Positions 23,501 through 38,500 of a DNA stretch of 64,000 nt are shown here, one piece after another. A model generated the notes under the pieces. That model was not told the origin of the DNA, did not search any database, and saw only the letters and a program-made list of their open reading frames with translations. The DNA lies in contig WPIO01000007.1 of NCBI GenBank assembly GCA_009760855.2, positions 986,501 to 1,050,500 on the forward strand, given 5' to 3'. A program made the translations under genes and the position numbers. The DNA is from Cristatella mucedo (taxonomy: Eukaryota > Bryozoa > Phylactolaemata > Cristatellidae). How positions within the stretch are numbered: the first letter of the stretch is position 1; each line of letters opens with the position of its first letter.

Positions 23501-26500
23501 TCGGCGACAAGTGGTGTGATGTGGCAACTCAGACGCCCACCACAGACAAGCCTAGCTGCAGAGCTTCGCACCAGCTTAAACACCCGAGTGCACATGCCGG
23601 TAGACCAGCAAGCAGTGAGTTACAGAAATCTTAGCAGGATGTCAAAAGTGCGTGGACCAATTTAGAAGTAGTATCCCTGTCTAAGCTAGCCCGTATTTTA
23701 GCATTGCTATGTAGCTGAAAATAGTTAGACTTGACTGTGGAGCTGATGAGGTCGTGTAATGAAATGTCACTTTATAACTAGATACCAAGGCTTCGTGCAG
23801 ATTCAACAGAATATATGCTAACGGAGCCGATTTTGAGTGTTAGGTTTTCCGATTTCTGAACCAAACTTGGTTGCCTTTGTTAAGTTTGTGCGAGCAGTCA
23901 GGCACTACAACAGAGTGCTCATACAAATGCTGTTTATTTCAGAACGTGCCTTCGGGCGTAGGTTCACCACTCTAGCTAATGAACTCCTGAACCTGCCCAA
24001 AAAGGGGTCAGCTGGTAGTAGGTCATGGTTTGGCAAAACAGGGGTACCCAACATCCTCTCTTCCCAACAGTGGCCGATAAAGCGCTTGTCTCACGGTACA
24101 TAGTCCCTTAGGTAGGCATGGTGGTGCTATTGGTTGCCACGAGTGGATGTAGGCTGTGCATGCTGGCTGGAGTCGGTGGCACGGTTCTCCGAGATAAAAC
24201 CAGCTCCAATGTTCAACTTTTTTACTTCTAAATGTTTAAGGGGCTTTCGGTCGAAACGCCTGTAAAAACAAAGTCACCAGTGTCGGCAACGTCAAGGTAT
24301 AGCTGCGAGTTAGTACAGCTCGCATTACTCTCAGCTGATGTAGTTAGGCCTGGCTGATTGGCCAGCGGCTTCTACGGCAGAGAAAACAATTGGGCCTTTT
24401 CTAGTTACGCCAGTGGCTCCAGCCACAGCTGAAACATTATTAGCTCGAGCTCAGGCAGACCCAACACGTATGGAAGTGAGTATACTGGTGTTATAAGAAT
24501 ATCAACTCTAATTTCGCAAGCTCGTAGATGTCGTTGCCTATAAGGTCATGAATGAAGTAATTGAGTCATCATATTAGAGATTTTTGCCTGCGGACCATTA
24601 TCCGAGGTCTACTGCAAAGCTTTGCCTAAAAACTACAATAATGAGATCAATTGATATTATCCATTATCAACAGTGATAATATCAAGCTTTGCTATTATTA
24701 GCCACTCATCGTGAATGAATATAAAATAGGAGCCGGGATAGCACTTATGGAAAACTTACTACTGGATTTGCGAACCCTAACTTCAAACTTTCAAATGCGA
24801 ACATCAACTTCGGTGCCATGGGATTATTGCTCTGTCATGCTTCCAGTGCTTACATCTAGTCAGAATGTTTTTAGGCAGCGTGTGGTACTGAGTACTGCCA
24901 CACTTGCTTTCTTTCAAAGGAGCAAGCACTGCGACATCAGCGATAGCTGCTGGACTTTTATGAACCGACCAGACAAGCATGGCTATGCACTGACTCACCA
25001 GTTGCTTTACTTCATGATTGGCAGACTTGTAAGTAATGCTGCCATTGGTGATGGAGCTGGTTTGGTCTAGTAGTTAAGGCGTTAGCCCCGACCGAGGCCT
25101 GGTCAAGGTCGCGGGCTCTCGTCCTGTGGCATATGTGAAGATCCTGAATAGAGATTAAGTTCTCTTAGGGGGCTATATAAATGAATTATATTTATCTATG
25201 TTTTGATAAGATATTCATGAGCAGAATGCTACTTCCATATACTGGATGCCTGAAAGCCTCGAGTGGCCACAGGCAACAGCGGAACAAGGAATTCACTACT
25301 GTGCCGAAATGTCAACAGGAAATGGATCCTTGACCTTGCAGGCACCACCCAAAAAAAACTGCAATACAGTTCCTTATAAGACGTGGCTCTATGCTTGCAG
25401 CAGCCTACGCGGTGTGGTAATCCCACTGTGCATACCTGAGCCAGGTCTAGGAGCTAGGATGAGGAGTTTTACTGTTGAATCTAAATTGAATACGTTCAAA
25501 AGAATTGAGCTTTTTATTAATATTGAACCTTTATCTAAAAACTATAGCGATAGTGATTGCGGCAGAAGTTTAATACCAGATACTCCTAGCCTGGTCCGAT
25601 TTTGAGTCCTACTGTCATTACATCCAGGACAAACCAACCGTAATTGAAATCGAGAATCACATTATTACGGAATATATTTCCTATCCTTTCGCGTAATCAT
25701 AACCAAAAACTAGACTTTGATAACGGATAAACAAATTAGAAAATGTTTTTTTTTCTTGTTGCAATGTAGTTGGCAGTAATGCTATATGTTCAACTATTTA
25801 GAAAATATGTGCTAAGTAATATACCAAAAACCTTGATGGATTAGTCCTCCCAGATACACTCATAACTTTTACCGACAATGGAATCCGGCTGACATGATTT
25901 TCACCACGCCGACCAGCTGACCAGCTAATAAACTTGCGTCTGATCTGAGCCTGTTCATCGTGTATCACCGGTGCTGCTTAGGAACTAGCGGCTTCGACTG
26001 ACATCGATGCGTATCTTACGAAAGTTTCTGCGAAAGTGTAGCCGAAGTAAGCTGATTGTAGTCGAGAAAATCATTGGACAGCTATTTTGGCCTAGATTCC
26101 GGTTTGAAAATAACCATAGCGAGAGTTCTCCTCGTTGTACAACATCTGAATTTCAACGCGGTTGGTTAGAAGATGGCTGCAGTCTGTTTGACTTTCCGTC
26201 AGATTGTATGCAGCAGGTACCCGGGAATTGGATTCTACGAACAGCGTTAAAGCAGCTTGTAACTTTTAAAATGGTCTAATTCAAAGCAGGGCAAAGAGGT
26301 TAGATAAGCGGCACGATTACATATAGTAAGAATTTTCGGTATTAAAAAATATACACAAAAAAACAAACAGTAAGAGGAAAAATGATAGAAAGGGGTAAAA
26401 TACTGTGTGACTTTCGCTGTTTTTCCTCAGATTATCAGATCGCTGGAAGCGATTTTAAAGCTCGGGGTGATAGCTAGCCGTCAAATGCAGTGTCAGCCGT

Positions 26501-29500
26501 GCACAAACCGACCTATAACAACGAATAATCTCATTCTAACGTTGTGAACATTGTTAACATTTTAGTAGGCTCGCAATTATACTTTATGAATTTTATTTTT
26601 TTATTCATATTACTGAAATAACAGATTGAATGAGCAGCACCGCTAAGCAGTGCGTTTTTTTTATTTCACCACCTTTATATTTCAATAAGGTTTTTTCCAG
26701 TCGAATGCCGAGAAAAAGATTCAATGATTTTGTGGCGCTATAAAAAATGCCTTAATATTCCTTGTTGTGTTGGCTTTAACAACTATTGCAATATTTAAAT
26801 AAAGCCACTAGCCAAGCACTTCTTGAAAAATGAAATGTAAACTTTAAACTCAGCATATAAGGTGAATTATCTCAACCACTGGTATTGCCAACGGTTTGAA
26901 CTTTAGTCTTAGCAGCTGCTTAGGTCTTCACATGACATATCCTGGTGCATTTTTTCCTGTCGAGCTTTTTTCCCCACCAAGGAACTTTAATTTTGCCGTC
27001 GAACATTAATTTTGCCTGTTGCAAATGAGGAATAGCAACTGAAATTCGTTTTAGTTACACACTCTCTATGGACTAATTTTAACCACCATTAGTGTAACTC
27101 ATTGACCTATGAACGGTAAAGTTTTCTCTACGATAGTAACGGCTTTCTACAACCTTTCTTGTCTAGATGGGTGAAATTTTTCGGGGCTTCTGTTTCACGG
27201 ACAGAATGAATTGACAAGACTGTAGTCCTCTTATTTCTTTTAATTACGGTCAACCAGAGAGACTATAGTAGTATAATCTCACTGCTATGAATACATGCCT
27301 TGGTAAGTTACTAAGAAACCTGCAAAAGCGATCGCTATCCCACACTCGGTATCATCCGACTCAAGGGCCTTTGCCAAACTCTTCGAAAGGACGTATTCCT
27401 TTCAAGAATGCACTTTCTAAACCTGACGGTAACGATGTGTACGTTTGCTGTCTTTCGCAGTTGTCCGAAAGTGCTGACATATATAAAAATGATAATGTCA
27501 TGCTTGGGAAGTTTCCTTGCCATGCATGTTGCTAGATGCAGTCCAGCTTAGCTGTCTTTATAGTTCTGCCGGCCTCAAGTGAGCCATCGCTTACTACCGC
27601 TTACGATTGATGACGTCTTCAAAAATAAGTGCCAAGTAATCTACGAGGATTCCGCAGCTTTAAGCCTAGGCGACTACGTTCGTCGAACCAATAGAGACCT
27701 TTTCATTGAGCAAAGTAAGTTGCTACAGGCCATTATTATTAACTGGGTCAGTTCGCTAATGAGCTGACTTAAAGTTCTGCGCTTACCCCGACAGTACGTG
27801 GTTTTGCAATGGGTAAGCTGACCCCCATAACTTATGATATTAACGGAAACGAGGATAGCATATGATGCAGTACGATCCAGTAGAAGAGCAAGCACGCCAA
27901 CAGAAGCTCCGATATTTTATGGGAATCTTGAAGGTCTTTGCCTGCAGAAGATTTTTTCAAGAGACACTCATCGTTAAGACTGTAAATAACATCCTGACAA
28001 CGTGTGACCACTGCGATTCAGCAAGTTGGAGCAAGTTCTTGTTCAGCCCCCAATCTCACGGCAGGCTACCTTGGGTCCTCGTGCAGTTTAAAGTTACAGC
28101 TTGATTGATGAGCAAAATATTTGGGAGATTTAGAGAATGGAAACTTTGAAATGGCTCTAGTAATGCAATACTGATTAGGAACCATTCAAAACAAAGAAAA
28201 TATTTGAAATACGTCTGATGCCACTAGCTGCTCACGTGTATGGCCTAGAATGATCTCAAAAAACCGTAGCTTAACCGCGAATTACTTATTGTGAACACCT
28301 TTCGCCCTCGCACACATCTAATGAACAGCAACAGCGAATGCCTCCTGTGACCCGCCAGCATCAGAAGCCCATATTTTAACTAGCTCTTATGCGGGCACTT
28401 GTTGTAGGCGATATATGTTATGTGTCTAAAAGTTTCGATCTCATTTGCAGCTCAGTTATTTGTTCAAAAAGTTTTGATCTCATTTGCATAACCCTGCTAT
28501 TAGATGCATTTCGATACGCACAGCCATAAAAACCAGTGTTCGAATGTATAAAGCTGTAATGCTCGCAAGAATTTTTCTTTCCTCTACCGAAGAAGCCACT
28601 CGGTGACTAAGCCATGTTTACACCCTCTGTCTTGCTTCAATCCTGATTCGGCCTACCTTTTTAGCAGGAACTGCATAGGGTCAGTTCGCCTTCCTTTTTG
28701 CTTCTTTCTTACCGCCTACTAACTCCACCCCTCGCCGTACCAATGAGACTCAGGCGAGATGAGTCTTGCTGATCAGTTGCATTAAATGCTGCCGAAAGAT
28801 CCAGCATAACAAGCAAACAGACTCTACTTAAGTCTGCAGTCATGAAACAGTTGTTATAAAAACTTAGCAATACTGACTCCTTGGAGTGAATAGTTATAAA
28901 ACCAGACTGGTACTTCCTAGCTTAAAGCTTCGTAGTTTTCATGATGCAGTTGCTTCAGTAATTGAATTTAGGAAATGACCCTCTCGCGTTTCAGCTCTGG
29001 TAAATTTAAACTTTCATGCTCGCCTGTTCACCTGCCGCTTCGCGATCTAATTCCTACATGATAAGCTCATAGTTCCCCCTCCCCCGAAAAAACAGGGACG
29101 TACGTGGAATGCATCGACGAATTCGCCATTTTTTATTCCGCCATGCCGTTCAAATCCACGAAGAATGTCGTGTGCTTTGCGGCGATTGTGATTGACAGTG
29201 TTTTTGGTCTTGTCTCCTTTTGAGCCAAAAAGTAGATACGTTTTCAGCTTCTCCGTGTACGCTCGGTCTTTTATCAGTCTGACACTGGTTCGCCAGTCAG
29301 AAGCTTCACCAAAGACTGAAACACGACTGAAGCGAGGCGGAAGCAGGTCCGTCAGTCGTTGTGAAGTGATAGTAGTAAAGGATGGCACCTGTAAGCCACA
29401 ATCAAATGTCAATTGCATCGGTAAGATAATTCATTGATTGAACTAAATGTCTAGTATTCCCGGTATATTGCTACTTAACCTGCACACTCATTATCTAGCT

Positions 29501-32500
29501 ACCAACCGCAGAGAGTGCCTGCCATTGTCCACAAACGATTGAACGTATGAGGCTTTCTAGGTAGGAGTGGCAAGCAGAGACAACTTGGCTGATTATTTTC
29601 TGAAGAAAACGCTCGCCAATATAATAATAATAATGCACTTGATAAAGCGCCCTCAGAGAACTCAATCTCTTCCTAGGCGCTTTACATTTGCTGCAACGGG
29701 ACGTCATGTCTTACAGGGAAGGATGGCAGATGTTGTTTCCACGCGTTGAGTATTTTGTTTGCTGTTCTGGCCTCTGAAACTTGCTTGTTGCTCAAGTAAC
29801 AGTCTTGGATCGAAGGCTTAGCCTCTGCAATGTCTGCCCTCGATTATGAAATTTTTCCCTCGCCACGTTCGCTCTCAATTAATTAATTTTGCCCTCCATA
29901 AACTCGCAAGACTCATTGATTCCAGAACATAAAAGTAAATAAAAATGACTTCGGTAGGTGGCTGCTCGATGAAGAAGTTAAGGAATGCGTAAGGCTACAT
30001 ATTCAACTGAGAGGACATTTAGAACCGTCTATTTCAGATTATTTGACGGGATCAGGCTAGCCCATATTTGCGACATGTAAAGCCAGTTTCGGACCGGCCT
30101 GCTTTTTCGAGGACTCTGAACCAGCTCCTTGGCTAGGAAGCTGTTCCAGAAGGTTGGGGTTCGTTTCCATGAATTGGTTAATTTACTTATTTCCTTTAAT
30201 CTCTATGACAAAGGTTAAATGCAGCTTCCTTGGAAAAAAAATACACACTTTGAGGACTAAATAAATCAAAGTATCCTTGGAAAGAAATTTGAACTTTTTG
30301 AAGTACGACTTTCCATTTCTGTTAATGTAGTAAGTACATGCATAAATGTCACTACTGCTAAGGATTTAACCGGATTATTGCAGCGAAGGCAAAGTCTTAA
30401 GAAAATCTGTAAACTGTAACCAGCTGCGGAAGGGGAGCCTCGCCACTAAGAAGCCGACAGCTGAGTCCTATTGCTCAGCTGAGTTTTGCAAGCTTCTTTG
30501 TCTATAATAAGCAATTAAGCTTGCTCGAGCAAAGTTGTCTCTTTCAGACCTGTAATCAATCGTACTCTTTCACAACTCTGTGATGAGCCTCTGCTAAAAG
30601 GCGAATTAGCCTGAAATTGCCTTCTTCTAATCATATACTAGCTTTAGAAACTATCTTTTTAATTGAGCTTTTGAAAGCACCGTTTGATCGTGAATGAGGC
30701 TACCTGAGCGAGATCTTTCTCTTGGTGGCTCCTCGAAAGGCAAGAACATGCTGCGAATATGTATCGATGGTGTACATGAGTAAGACCGATACTTAAATCT
30801 TAATATCAGCTTTACCAATTGTCCTTATTCCCAGTCGGAACACTGGGAACCAAGGCACGACCAATAGCCATGCCAAATTTCTAAACCATCGTCTTCAATT
30901 CATGTGGCCTCGAATAATTAAACACTTGTTGAGACATATTCAGGTTATCGCGGGAATCTTGGGAGTTGTGTGTGATGACTAGCTGGTTTGGCACAATAGT
31001 AAAGGTTGGTGCATCAACCGAGATTAAGGCATTTGATGGTCGATGCCATGGGCTCAAAAGCCATGGCATATGTAAAGCCTAAGAATAGAGAATTCGTTCT
31101 CTTTATAGTGCGATACTAAAGAGCAATATTTTTTGTTACGGCCGAAATGGCAAGCGATGTCGATCCCTCTTCAGGGGCTAGACTGCTAGCTACCACATAC
31201 TTCTGGCTGAAAGTGGGAAGAGAGCTAACCCCTATGCTGAACGGCAACGTTTTAAAAAATGAAAAAGCCACGATTATTGTAAGCTGGCCAATATAAGGCT
31301 CATGCGTTTAATAGATGTGCTTGTGGAACCGCACTTTTCTTTCACTAACGGAAAGAAGATGCGACTTTGAATATCCCTTGCAATTCACGCCGACACCCAT
31401 ACATATTTTAGATCTCCTGTGCGCTGTCTCTGGCTTCGACGAGTTCCTCACAACTCGCACGTTGGACTTGATACTTTCTTGGCAGGATGAAAGCATCGGC
31501 TGCTTTCCTAAAGTCAGCAGGTGCGTGACGCGTGACTTTTTGTGCATACTTTCTAAAGATCTAGGTCTAAATTGCATGTAATCGTGGTCTAAGACATAAC
31601 ATGCTCCCGGAAGTAGCTTACATGATTATATTCTAGTGATCTCGTCTGGCCTAAATAATGATACCATTATGCATGGCTTCTTAATATCACATTGCAATAA
31701 ATGCTATGCCCACTATTGTATGTATGTATGTATGTATGTTTGTATGTATTTATGCATGTATTTCCTTTCGTAATATTTATGTATTTATGCATTTATGTAT
31801 TTATGTATTTATGTGTTTATGTATTTATGTGTTTATGTGTTTATGTATGTATTTATGCATGTATCTCCACACAGCCATAAAGACCAAGTGGGTTTTAGGC
31901 AGTAGAGTTATGGATAGCCCACTCACAGCCTGAGCGGCTTTCGGTACGCATTCGGTAGCCAACAGACTTCGTCTCACGCAACAAAGAGAAAGTGGGAAGC
32001 ATAGCAGAGTCAGGAGAGCAATGAGAGAAGACTAGAAGTCGAGGTGCCAGGTGGCAATAGCACGGCTGTGCGGGAGCAAGGACGTATGGGGTATGTGGGT
32101 AAGGCGTAAGGACGAAGGGGATGAGAGGGTAGGCTGTTGAATGCGAGTAAAAGCCACCAAGAATGGGGCCAGAAAAGGGGTCGAAAGAAGTCAGTTCAAT
32201 GAATGGTCCATGCATTTGTGACATCTCGTCTCGACTTCTGCAACTCACTGCTTACTGGCCTACCAGCATGTGCGATCAGGCGATTGCAGCTGGTGCAAAA
32301 CTCTGCAGCTAGGCTTGTCTGTCGTGAGCGTCGCAGTTGCCACATTACTCCACTTCTCGCCGACCTGCACTGGTTACCAGTCAAGCAACGGATTGACTTC
32401 AAGGTTTTGTCGCTCACTTTTAGGTCTCTTCATTCTATGGCTCCAGCCTATCTTTCAGAGATACTACCCCATCAGGCAAAGCATCGTACCACTCGCTTTT

Positions 32501-35500
32501 CGGAATCCAACAGTCTAGAAATACCTCGTACAAACCTTAAATCCTTTGGAGACCATGCATTTAGCTCGTATGCTCCCACAGCCTGGAACTCCCTCCCGAC
32601 CTGCATCAGAACATCCCCTGACCTGACCACATTTAAAAGAAACTTAAAAACATACCTATTTAGGACAGCATTTAATGGGTCCTTGTGATTCGTCCTCGAT
32701 GTGCTTATGCGTGCTGACACTGTTCATGCTGCCACTAACCACATTTGCATGCTGACCCAGTGCATGTAACCCCTAACCATGTTATTCATTTTGTTTGTTT
32801 TTCAAGCATGATTTTACTTACTATTCTGTTGCGTATCACTTTGCAGCAAATGTAAAGCGCCTAGAAAGAGATTAAGTTCTCTGAGGGCGCTTTATCAAGT
32901 GCAATATTATGATTATTATTATTATGGAGCCACTAGTGTCGTGATTTAGCTGCTACGCTGTTTAGTATTGACCGGATTAGCTGCTGCTTTGAATACGATT
33001 AGGCTGCAAACGATTAGGAGCTCAGGCCAAGAGTTACTAATATGGGAATATCCAGGCTACGAGAGTACACGAACTAAAGGCACCATCTCGAAAGGTTGAT
33101 TTTAATAGTTAAAATAAATGTCGGTTAAATTATATTTATAAGACTTGATTCAGACGAATAGGTCTGTGATGCGATGCTATTGGTGAGCCGGAATAGCTCA
33201 CTTGGTAAGGCTGTTGCTTTTCACGACCTCGGCCTCGAGGTCGTCGGGTTCGAATCCTGTGGTTGGCAATCCTTTATCGCCACTGCAAGCGGTGGTAATA
33301 GCCGTAAAGGCTCTTCCGTCGCTATACAAAAAGAGGCTGGTAAATCAGATAGCATTTTTTTGATAAGTCTTGAAAATAAGTAGCCCGATCGAAAAAATAG
33401 TAGATTGACCTGAAAGTTTTTGGTGGAACTTTAAAGTCAATAAGTTGCTCAAGGAGACCTATTGTAGGATGGTAAGATGTGGTTCTATGTGGTAGTACGA
33501 TGTTTACACTAAAAATGGTTCCTCACAATGTGTAAGCATCCTATCGTTCAGACGAATTGAATTGGGGATAGAGAGTTACAGGAGTCTAGAAAGAATATCG
33601 TAAATACATAAACAGCTTAGCTAAGGGGTTTTCGTTATAGCTGGTAGGGGTTTCTCCGATGATATTTATCTGAAAGTAGACCATATTTAACCTGGAGATG
33701 ATATGGTCAACCAGTAAAAGGTCGATACGAAAAAGAGCAGTTGGATTGCATTTAGCACTTAATGGGGTATGCTAGCGGTGTCCATTTTGAGGGGTAAGCT
33801 TTTATATTTTTGAATAGCATTCGCTTTCACGTAGCTACAAAGTTAGTTTCATTGCCGTCTTATTTGAGAAAAGAATTTTTTCAGTCTCGTGAGATGAAGT
33901 CTTTTGGATACTATTGCGTACCGAAAGCCACTTTAGCTTTGAACGAGCTATAGAGAAACGTTTTCGGCCCACCACCCACTTAATCATTGTGGCCGTAAAG
34001 GAGTTATAGACGAAGATGCATCACGTGTGCCTGTGCCAACAATGCATGCAGCAGAGAAGGTAATAGAGTTAGACGTGCTGTTTTCAGAAAAGTAATCGAA
34101 GAAATGGTATACGTATTTTGTCAAGCAAACAGATGAAAGCACACATTTTCTTTTTCTGTCGTGCTTATTTTCTTATTATTTAAATATGGCAGAGAGAACA
34201 TGAGAATAAACAGTACACAGCTTATGGTTTTATTAGCTCCAATGCCTGACCAGAGCATACTTGTAAAGCTTGAAGGTTGCTTAGGAGGGTTTAGCTACTC
34301 TGTCACTGATCGCAGCAGAGCCTTTAATAGAAAGAGCTGTAAGATATTTGAATAGAAGGTATTGAAGTTGTTCAGGTCTAGCTATGACTTCCTCATGAAA
34401 GGTTCAAAAGCTTTTAGAACAGCGAGTGAACAAGATTTGAGGCTAATGACATGTTTATAACTTTCATTACCATATAGCTATGTATACCTGCTTCGAAGAC
34501 ATTCGCATTGTGGGTGGCTGCAAGCAACCTGAACCTTATAGATGATAAGATCTGCTAATTAGTTACTGTCAAACTAGACGAACCCAGACGTGGGAAGACC
34601 TCAGCCTCAATATTGACCCACTGCAATATCGTTTCCGTGACGTATGCCTGTAATTTAGGCGTAATATTCCAAAGCGACTTTTCATCTATTCAATTTGTTT
34701 GCCCTTCCATCGATTTGTCATTCTTTCAGCTAAGGAGCATCACAAAAGCAGGGCTCGCTCGAACATGTCAGTCACATTAGTTCTGGCGTTCGTGACGTCA
34801 GACGCAGATTACTGCAATTCCCTCTCGTCAGAACTCTCGGCCAGTGTCCTTTATTATCTGCAACTTAGGAAAAAGTCATCAGCTGGCCTGGTTTGTCTTT
34901 GAAGACTTGAATGATACGTCACATCACTTCTATGAAAGCGCTACTGGCTCTCAAAAAAGCATTGGCTCTATTTCCAGATCCTCTGTCTAGCTTACAGTTC
35001 GCTTCGATCGCTTTCGCCAACCTACCATTCTGACCTCCGTATTCGTCAACTTGTTCTTGCACCACCCACTCTTCTGCATCTAGTCCTTTCGCCGTCACTC
35101 GCACTAAATTGAAATTCCTTTGGTGATCGAGCCTCAAGGCTTATCACGAATAGTCTGGGACTTGCATCTTTCCGTGGTCTCGGCCTGCATCTAGGCTTTT
35201 TCGTCACGAACCTCACAAAAAACCACTTTGCATCGACTTGCACTGTCTCCCCATCGAGCAGAGCTTGGGCTTCAAGTTTTTCTCAGTTACCTATAGATCC
35301 TTCCAGTCTCTTGCTCTAGTCTGCCTGTCAGCATTACTGCCAAATCAAGCTAGGCATCGCACCATCTGGTCTTCCGATCGTTATCGTTTTGCTGTGCCCT
35401 TGGCTAAACTTTTACTCCTTTGGTGGTCTTGCCTTTGGTTCCTACACACCCAAAGCCTGGAACTCATTCCCGACTGACGTCCTGACATCCCCAGGTTATA

Positions 35501-38500
35501 GGATATTTAGCTGGGACTGCGTGAGTTGTCTCTAATCTGTTTATGCATGCCAACACTATGAATTTTATAATCAAGCAAGTTATGCTTCCCGTTTACAGCA
35601 TATGTAATGTGCTGGGAAGCGACTCCGTACTCTTAGGGCGCTAAATAAATTACCTTTAATTAGTATGAATATTTTACATGTTTTGTATGTATGAATTCTC
35701 AAATATGTATACCCCTGAACGGATACAGCAGGTATTTAGCCTACATGACCAGTAGTGGGAGATGAAATTCAAGATAAGGTCATTACTGATAGGATTGAAG
35801 TAGGGCATTGAATGTAATCCAGAAATGAAGAATTGGGGTTCCCGGCTGGCTGCACGGATTAGATCGATGCTCCTATTTAATCTATTTTGCTGACAAATAA
35901 ATGCAATAACAATATTCTAGATCACCAAAAGGAGAACTTGATAGGATGCTTATACTGGAGTGGTTAGGGATGTGATTGACTGTTGATGTCAACACTTTTA
36001 GATTGTGTGCATCTTACTCCGTGCTCTCGAAAAACCTAGACCTAACCTTAGCTATGGCGTTTTTAGAGTTTCTCACTTTACAGATGATTTTTGTAGACCT
36101 ACGGGTATAGAAAATGTCCAACTAAAGGAAATTTGCATTCATATTTGGTGCCTTGGATATGGCCGTAATTTGATTCGGCAAAACGTGGTTGCGGTAATAA
36201 ACAAAGTTGAATGAGCGACCTTCCATCTCGAAAGTGTCTATGAGCATTAGGCCAAAGCGATTACGATTTAGCCTATGGCGAAATTCAGAAACCATGCGTC
36301 AGTTAAGTCATCGAAATGATTTTTGAATCTCCAAGTACAAGACAACGGACGGACGATTTATGAAAAATGAAATCCTAAGCAAAGCAAGACTTTGTGCCAG
36401 ATGGTGACCGAATACGCCTCCACAATTGATCGTCTTCTCTTTAGAGTGCAACTGCGATTAACCACTTGCTTTTGTGGGACTCGAGTTAAGATACATGCTT
36501 AAAAGATTGCGTTGAGAGGACTGCAAAAGGCTAGAAACTGATGGCCAAATGAGTAACTATAGCGACTCAACTACCGGTTTTAATATAACTCCGGGAAGCC
36601 ATTACTCTGTGGGTTAGCATCGTAATGGCATACCAGCTTGTCAATTTTAGCCAGGTTTCAGTCACAGCAAACAGTTTAAAAGTTCTGCAAAAAGTGGTGT
36701 CACCTATTGATAAGGAGCCAAAGTTCACTGGGCAGTGGCCCCGGGTGTATAGTTGGCCTGTTGACCACTAAGATTAATTTTGAAGTGTCTAAGTGAGTGC
36801 TTGCTTGCAACAATGCAATGAATTCTATACGTTCAATCGGTTGCAGTTTGATAGTTAACATCTACTTCTTACAGGATTACAAAGATAACTCAAAGAGAAT
36901 TTTCTACCCAGAGAAAGAAAAGAAAAGACGTTATTTTTGAAAGTAAGTGCTTAGGCAGCCTTAGATTGGCGCATATATGTGGTAGAAATGACTATTCTAC
37001 AGCCATGGTATTAGTCACTCCTTAATCTCAGCATACAAAGTCCCGTGACGAAAATGCTTATGACCTATTATGCCGGTCGCCGCAACTGCTCCACCTTCTA
37101 GGGCTTTGAGGATTGAGAAATAATCAATTGATGCTTCTTATTAATCAGTAGCTCTTTAGCTTTACCTAATATAGAAAACTTGCATGCTCAACTTACAAGT
37201 TCCACTAAGGAAGATAATGTTGACAACGTATCCTAAGTAATTTCATCTATCCCTAGCTAGAAGCGATATTTAAAAATCTCGACGACCGGCCTTCACATTT
37301 AGGACATAAATTTCGAACTTCAATGTTTAATAAACTTGCTTTGGCACGTAATAGAATGAACCATGCAGCTCTAAAATTTAACTCATTTAACTCAAAATTA
37401 TCAAAATAGCAGTGCAATTTTTGTTCCCCGTGAGGCTATTTGTGGCAGTTGTAACATATTTCAAGTTTTTTCCCTTGGGTACAGAATCTGTATTCCTAAT
37501 CCCCTGTGACTAATGTAAATGGAAAATAGCTGTTTTTTGGACAAATATCCGTGTCAATATTAAGGACTGTGATATCTTGAAATTCTCTGGGATTTTTCAG
37601 GCACGCTCAGACGTCAGGTTCACAGATTTAGAACAAATTTCGTTGCTACTTGATTTAATGAGGGTTATGTGGACATAACGATATAGAGTGGTATCCATAT
37701 AAGTGTAAACGTGACTGCTAAACTATAATTGTGTTAGATGTTATTTCGGAATGATGAATGATGATGAATATCCATATTTGATTAACGTAGCATCAAGAAG
37801 TTGCTTTCACGCTGCAGATGTATTGTATATGCTTGTCGACATTTTGTTAATACAAAAGCGAACAGGTACTCCGTTGAAGCTTCTGTTACGATGTGCGAGG
37901 CCTAGATAACATACTTCTGAATTTCTGTCGGTGATCAAGACAATCCACCAACAAGTACCTTATTTCACACGCGTAAACTGCAAGAGAACTCTTAATAATA
38001 AGGTCACAAATTATTGCTGCCTCGATGGAATTTTTTGCACAATACTAAGTAATGTAAGACATAAAATAATAATAATAATGCACTTGATAAAGCACCCTTG
38101 GAGAACTCAATCTATTTCTAGGTGCTTTACATTCAACTTTGAATGTTCTTAATTGTGGTATTTTACAGAATGTTGCAGCTAAGAGAAAATTTCTCATAAC
38201 GTTACATATCCCAAGAATTTTGTGACCTTCGACTAAATACCCTAGAAGCAGTGACTTCTGAATGGTAGAATTTCAAACTTCAACCCTGCAAGAACACGCC
38301 ACCCGTCATGCATCAACACATTCCATCATCCATTACCCCAGTATCACACTGCTCGAGCTTCCCGACTCAAACATTTGGAGATTGATCAGCCCACTTCAGG
38401 AGTGATCCCACAGTCCAACAGTGTAAGAAATATTGTAGAAACAGTTTCTATTTTAATACTGGAGGCCCATGAGAGACAGTCATACTACCCAAACAGAAAA

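Noticed and set aside
26007-26279. Extra exon in intron 3 (frame with [18 protein letters not shown])
   Set aside because: Exons 3 and 4 already join in phase with continuous family homology; nothing in the family matches this segment.
29047-29418. 123-codon minus-strand open frame in intron 4
   Set aside because: Protein-like in places but unrecognised; several frames this long are expected by chance.
33183-33270. tRNA gene
   Set aside because: Boxes A and B are good, but the flanking body and its recurrence at 9.5, 58.9 and 59.6 kb identify a tRNA-derived SINE. A cloverleaf with a 7-bp acceptor stem is not apparent.
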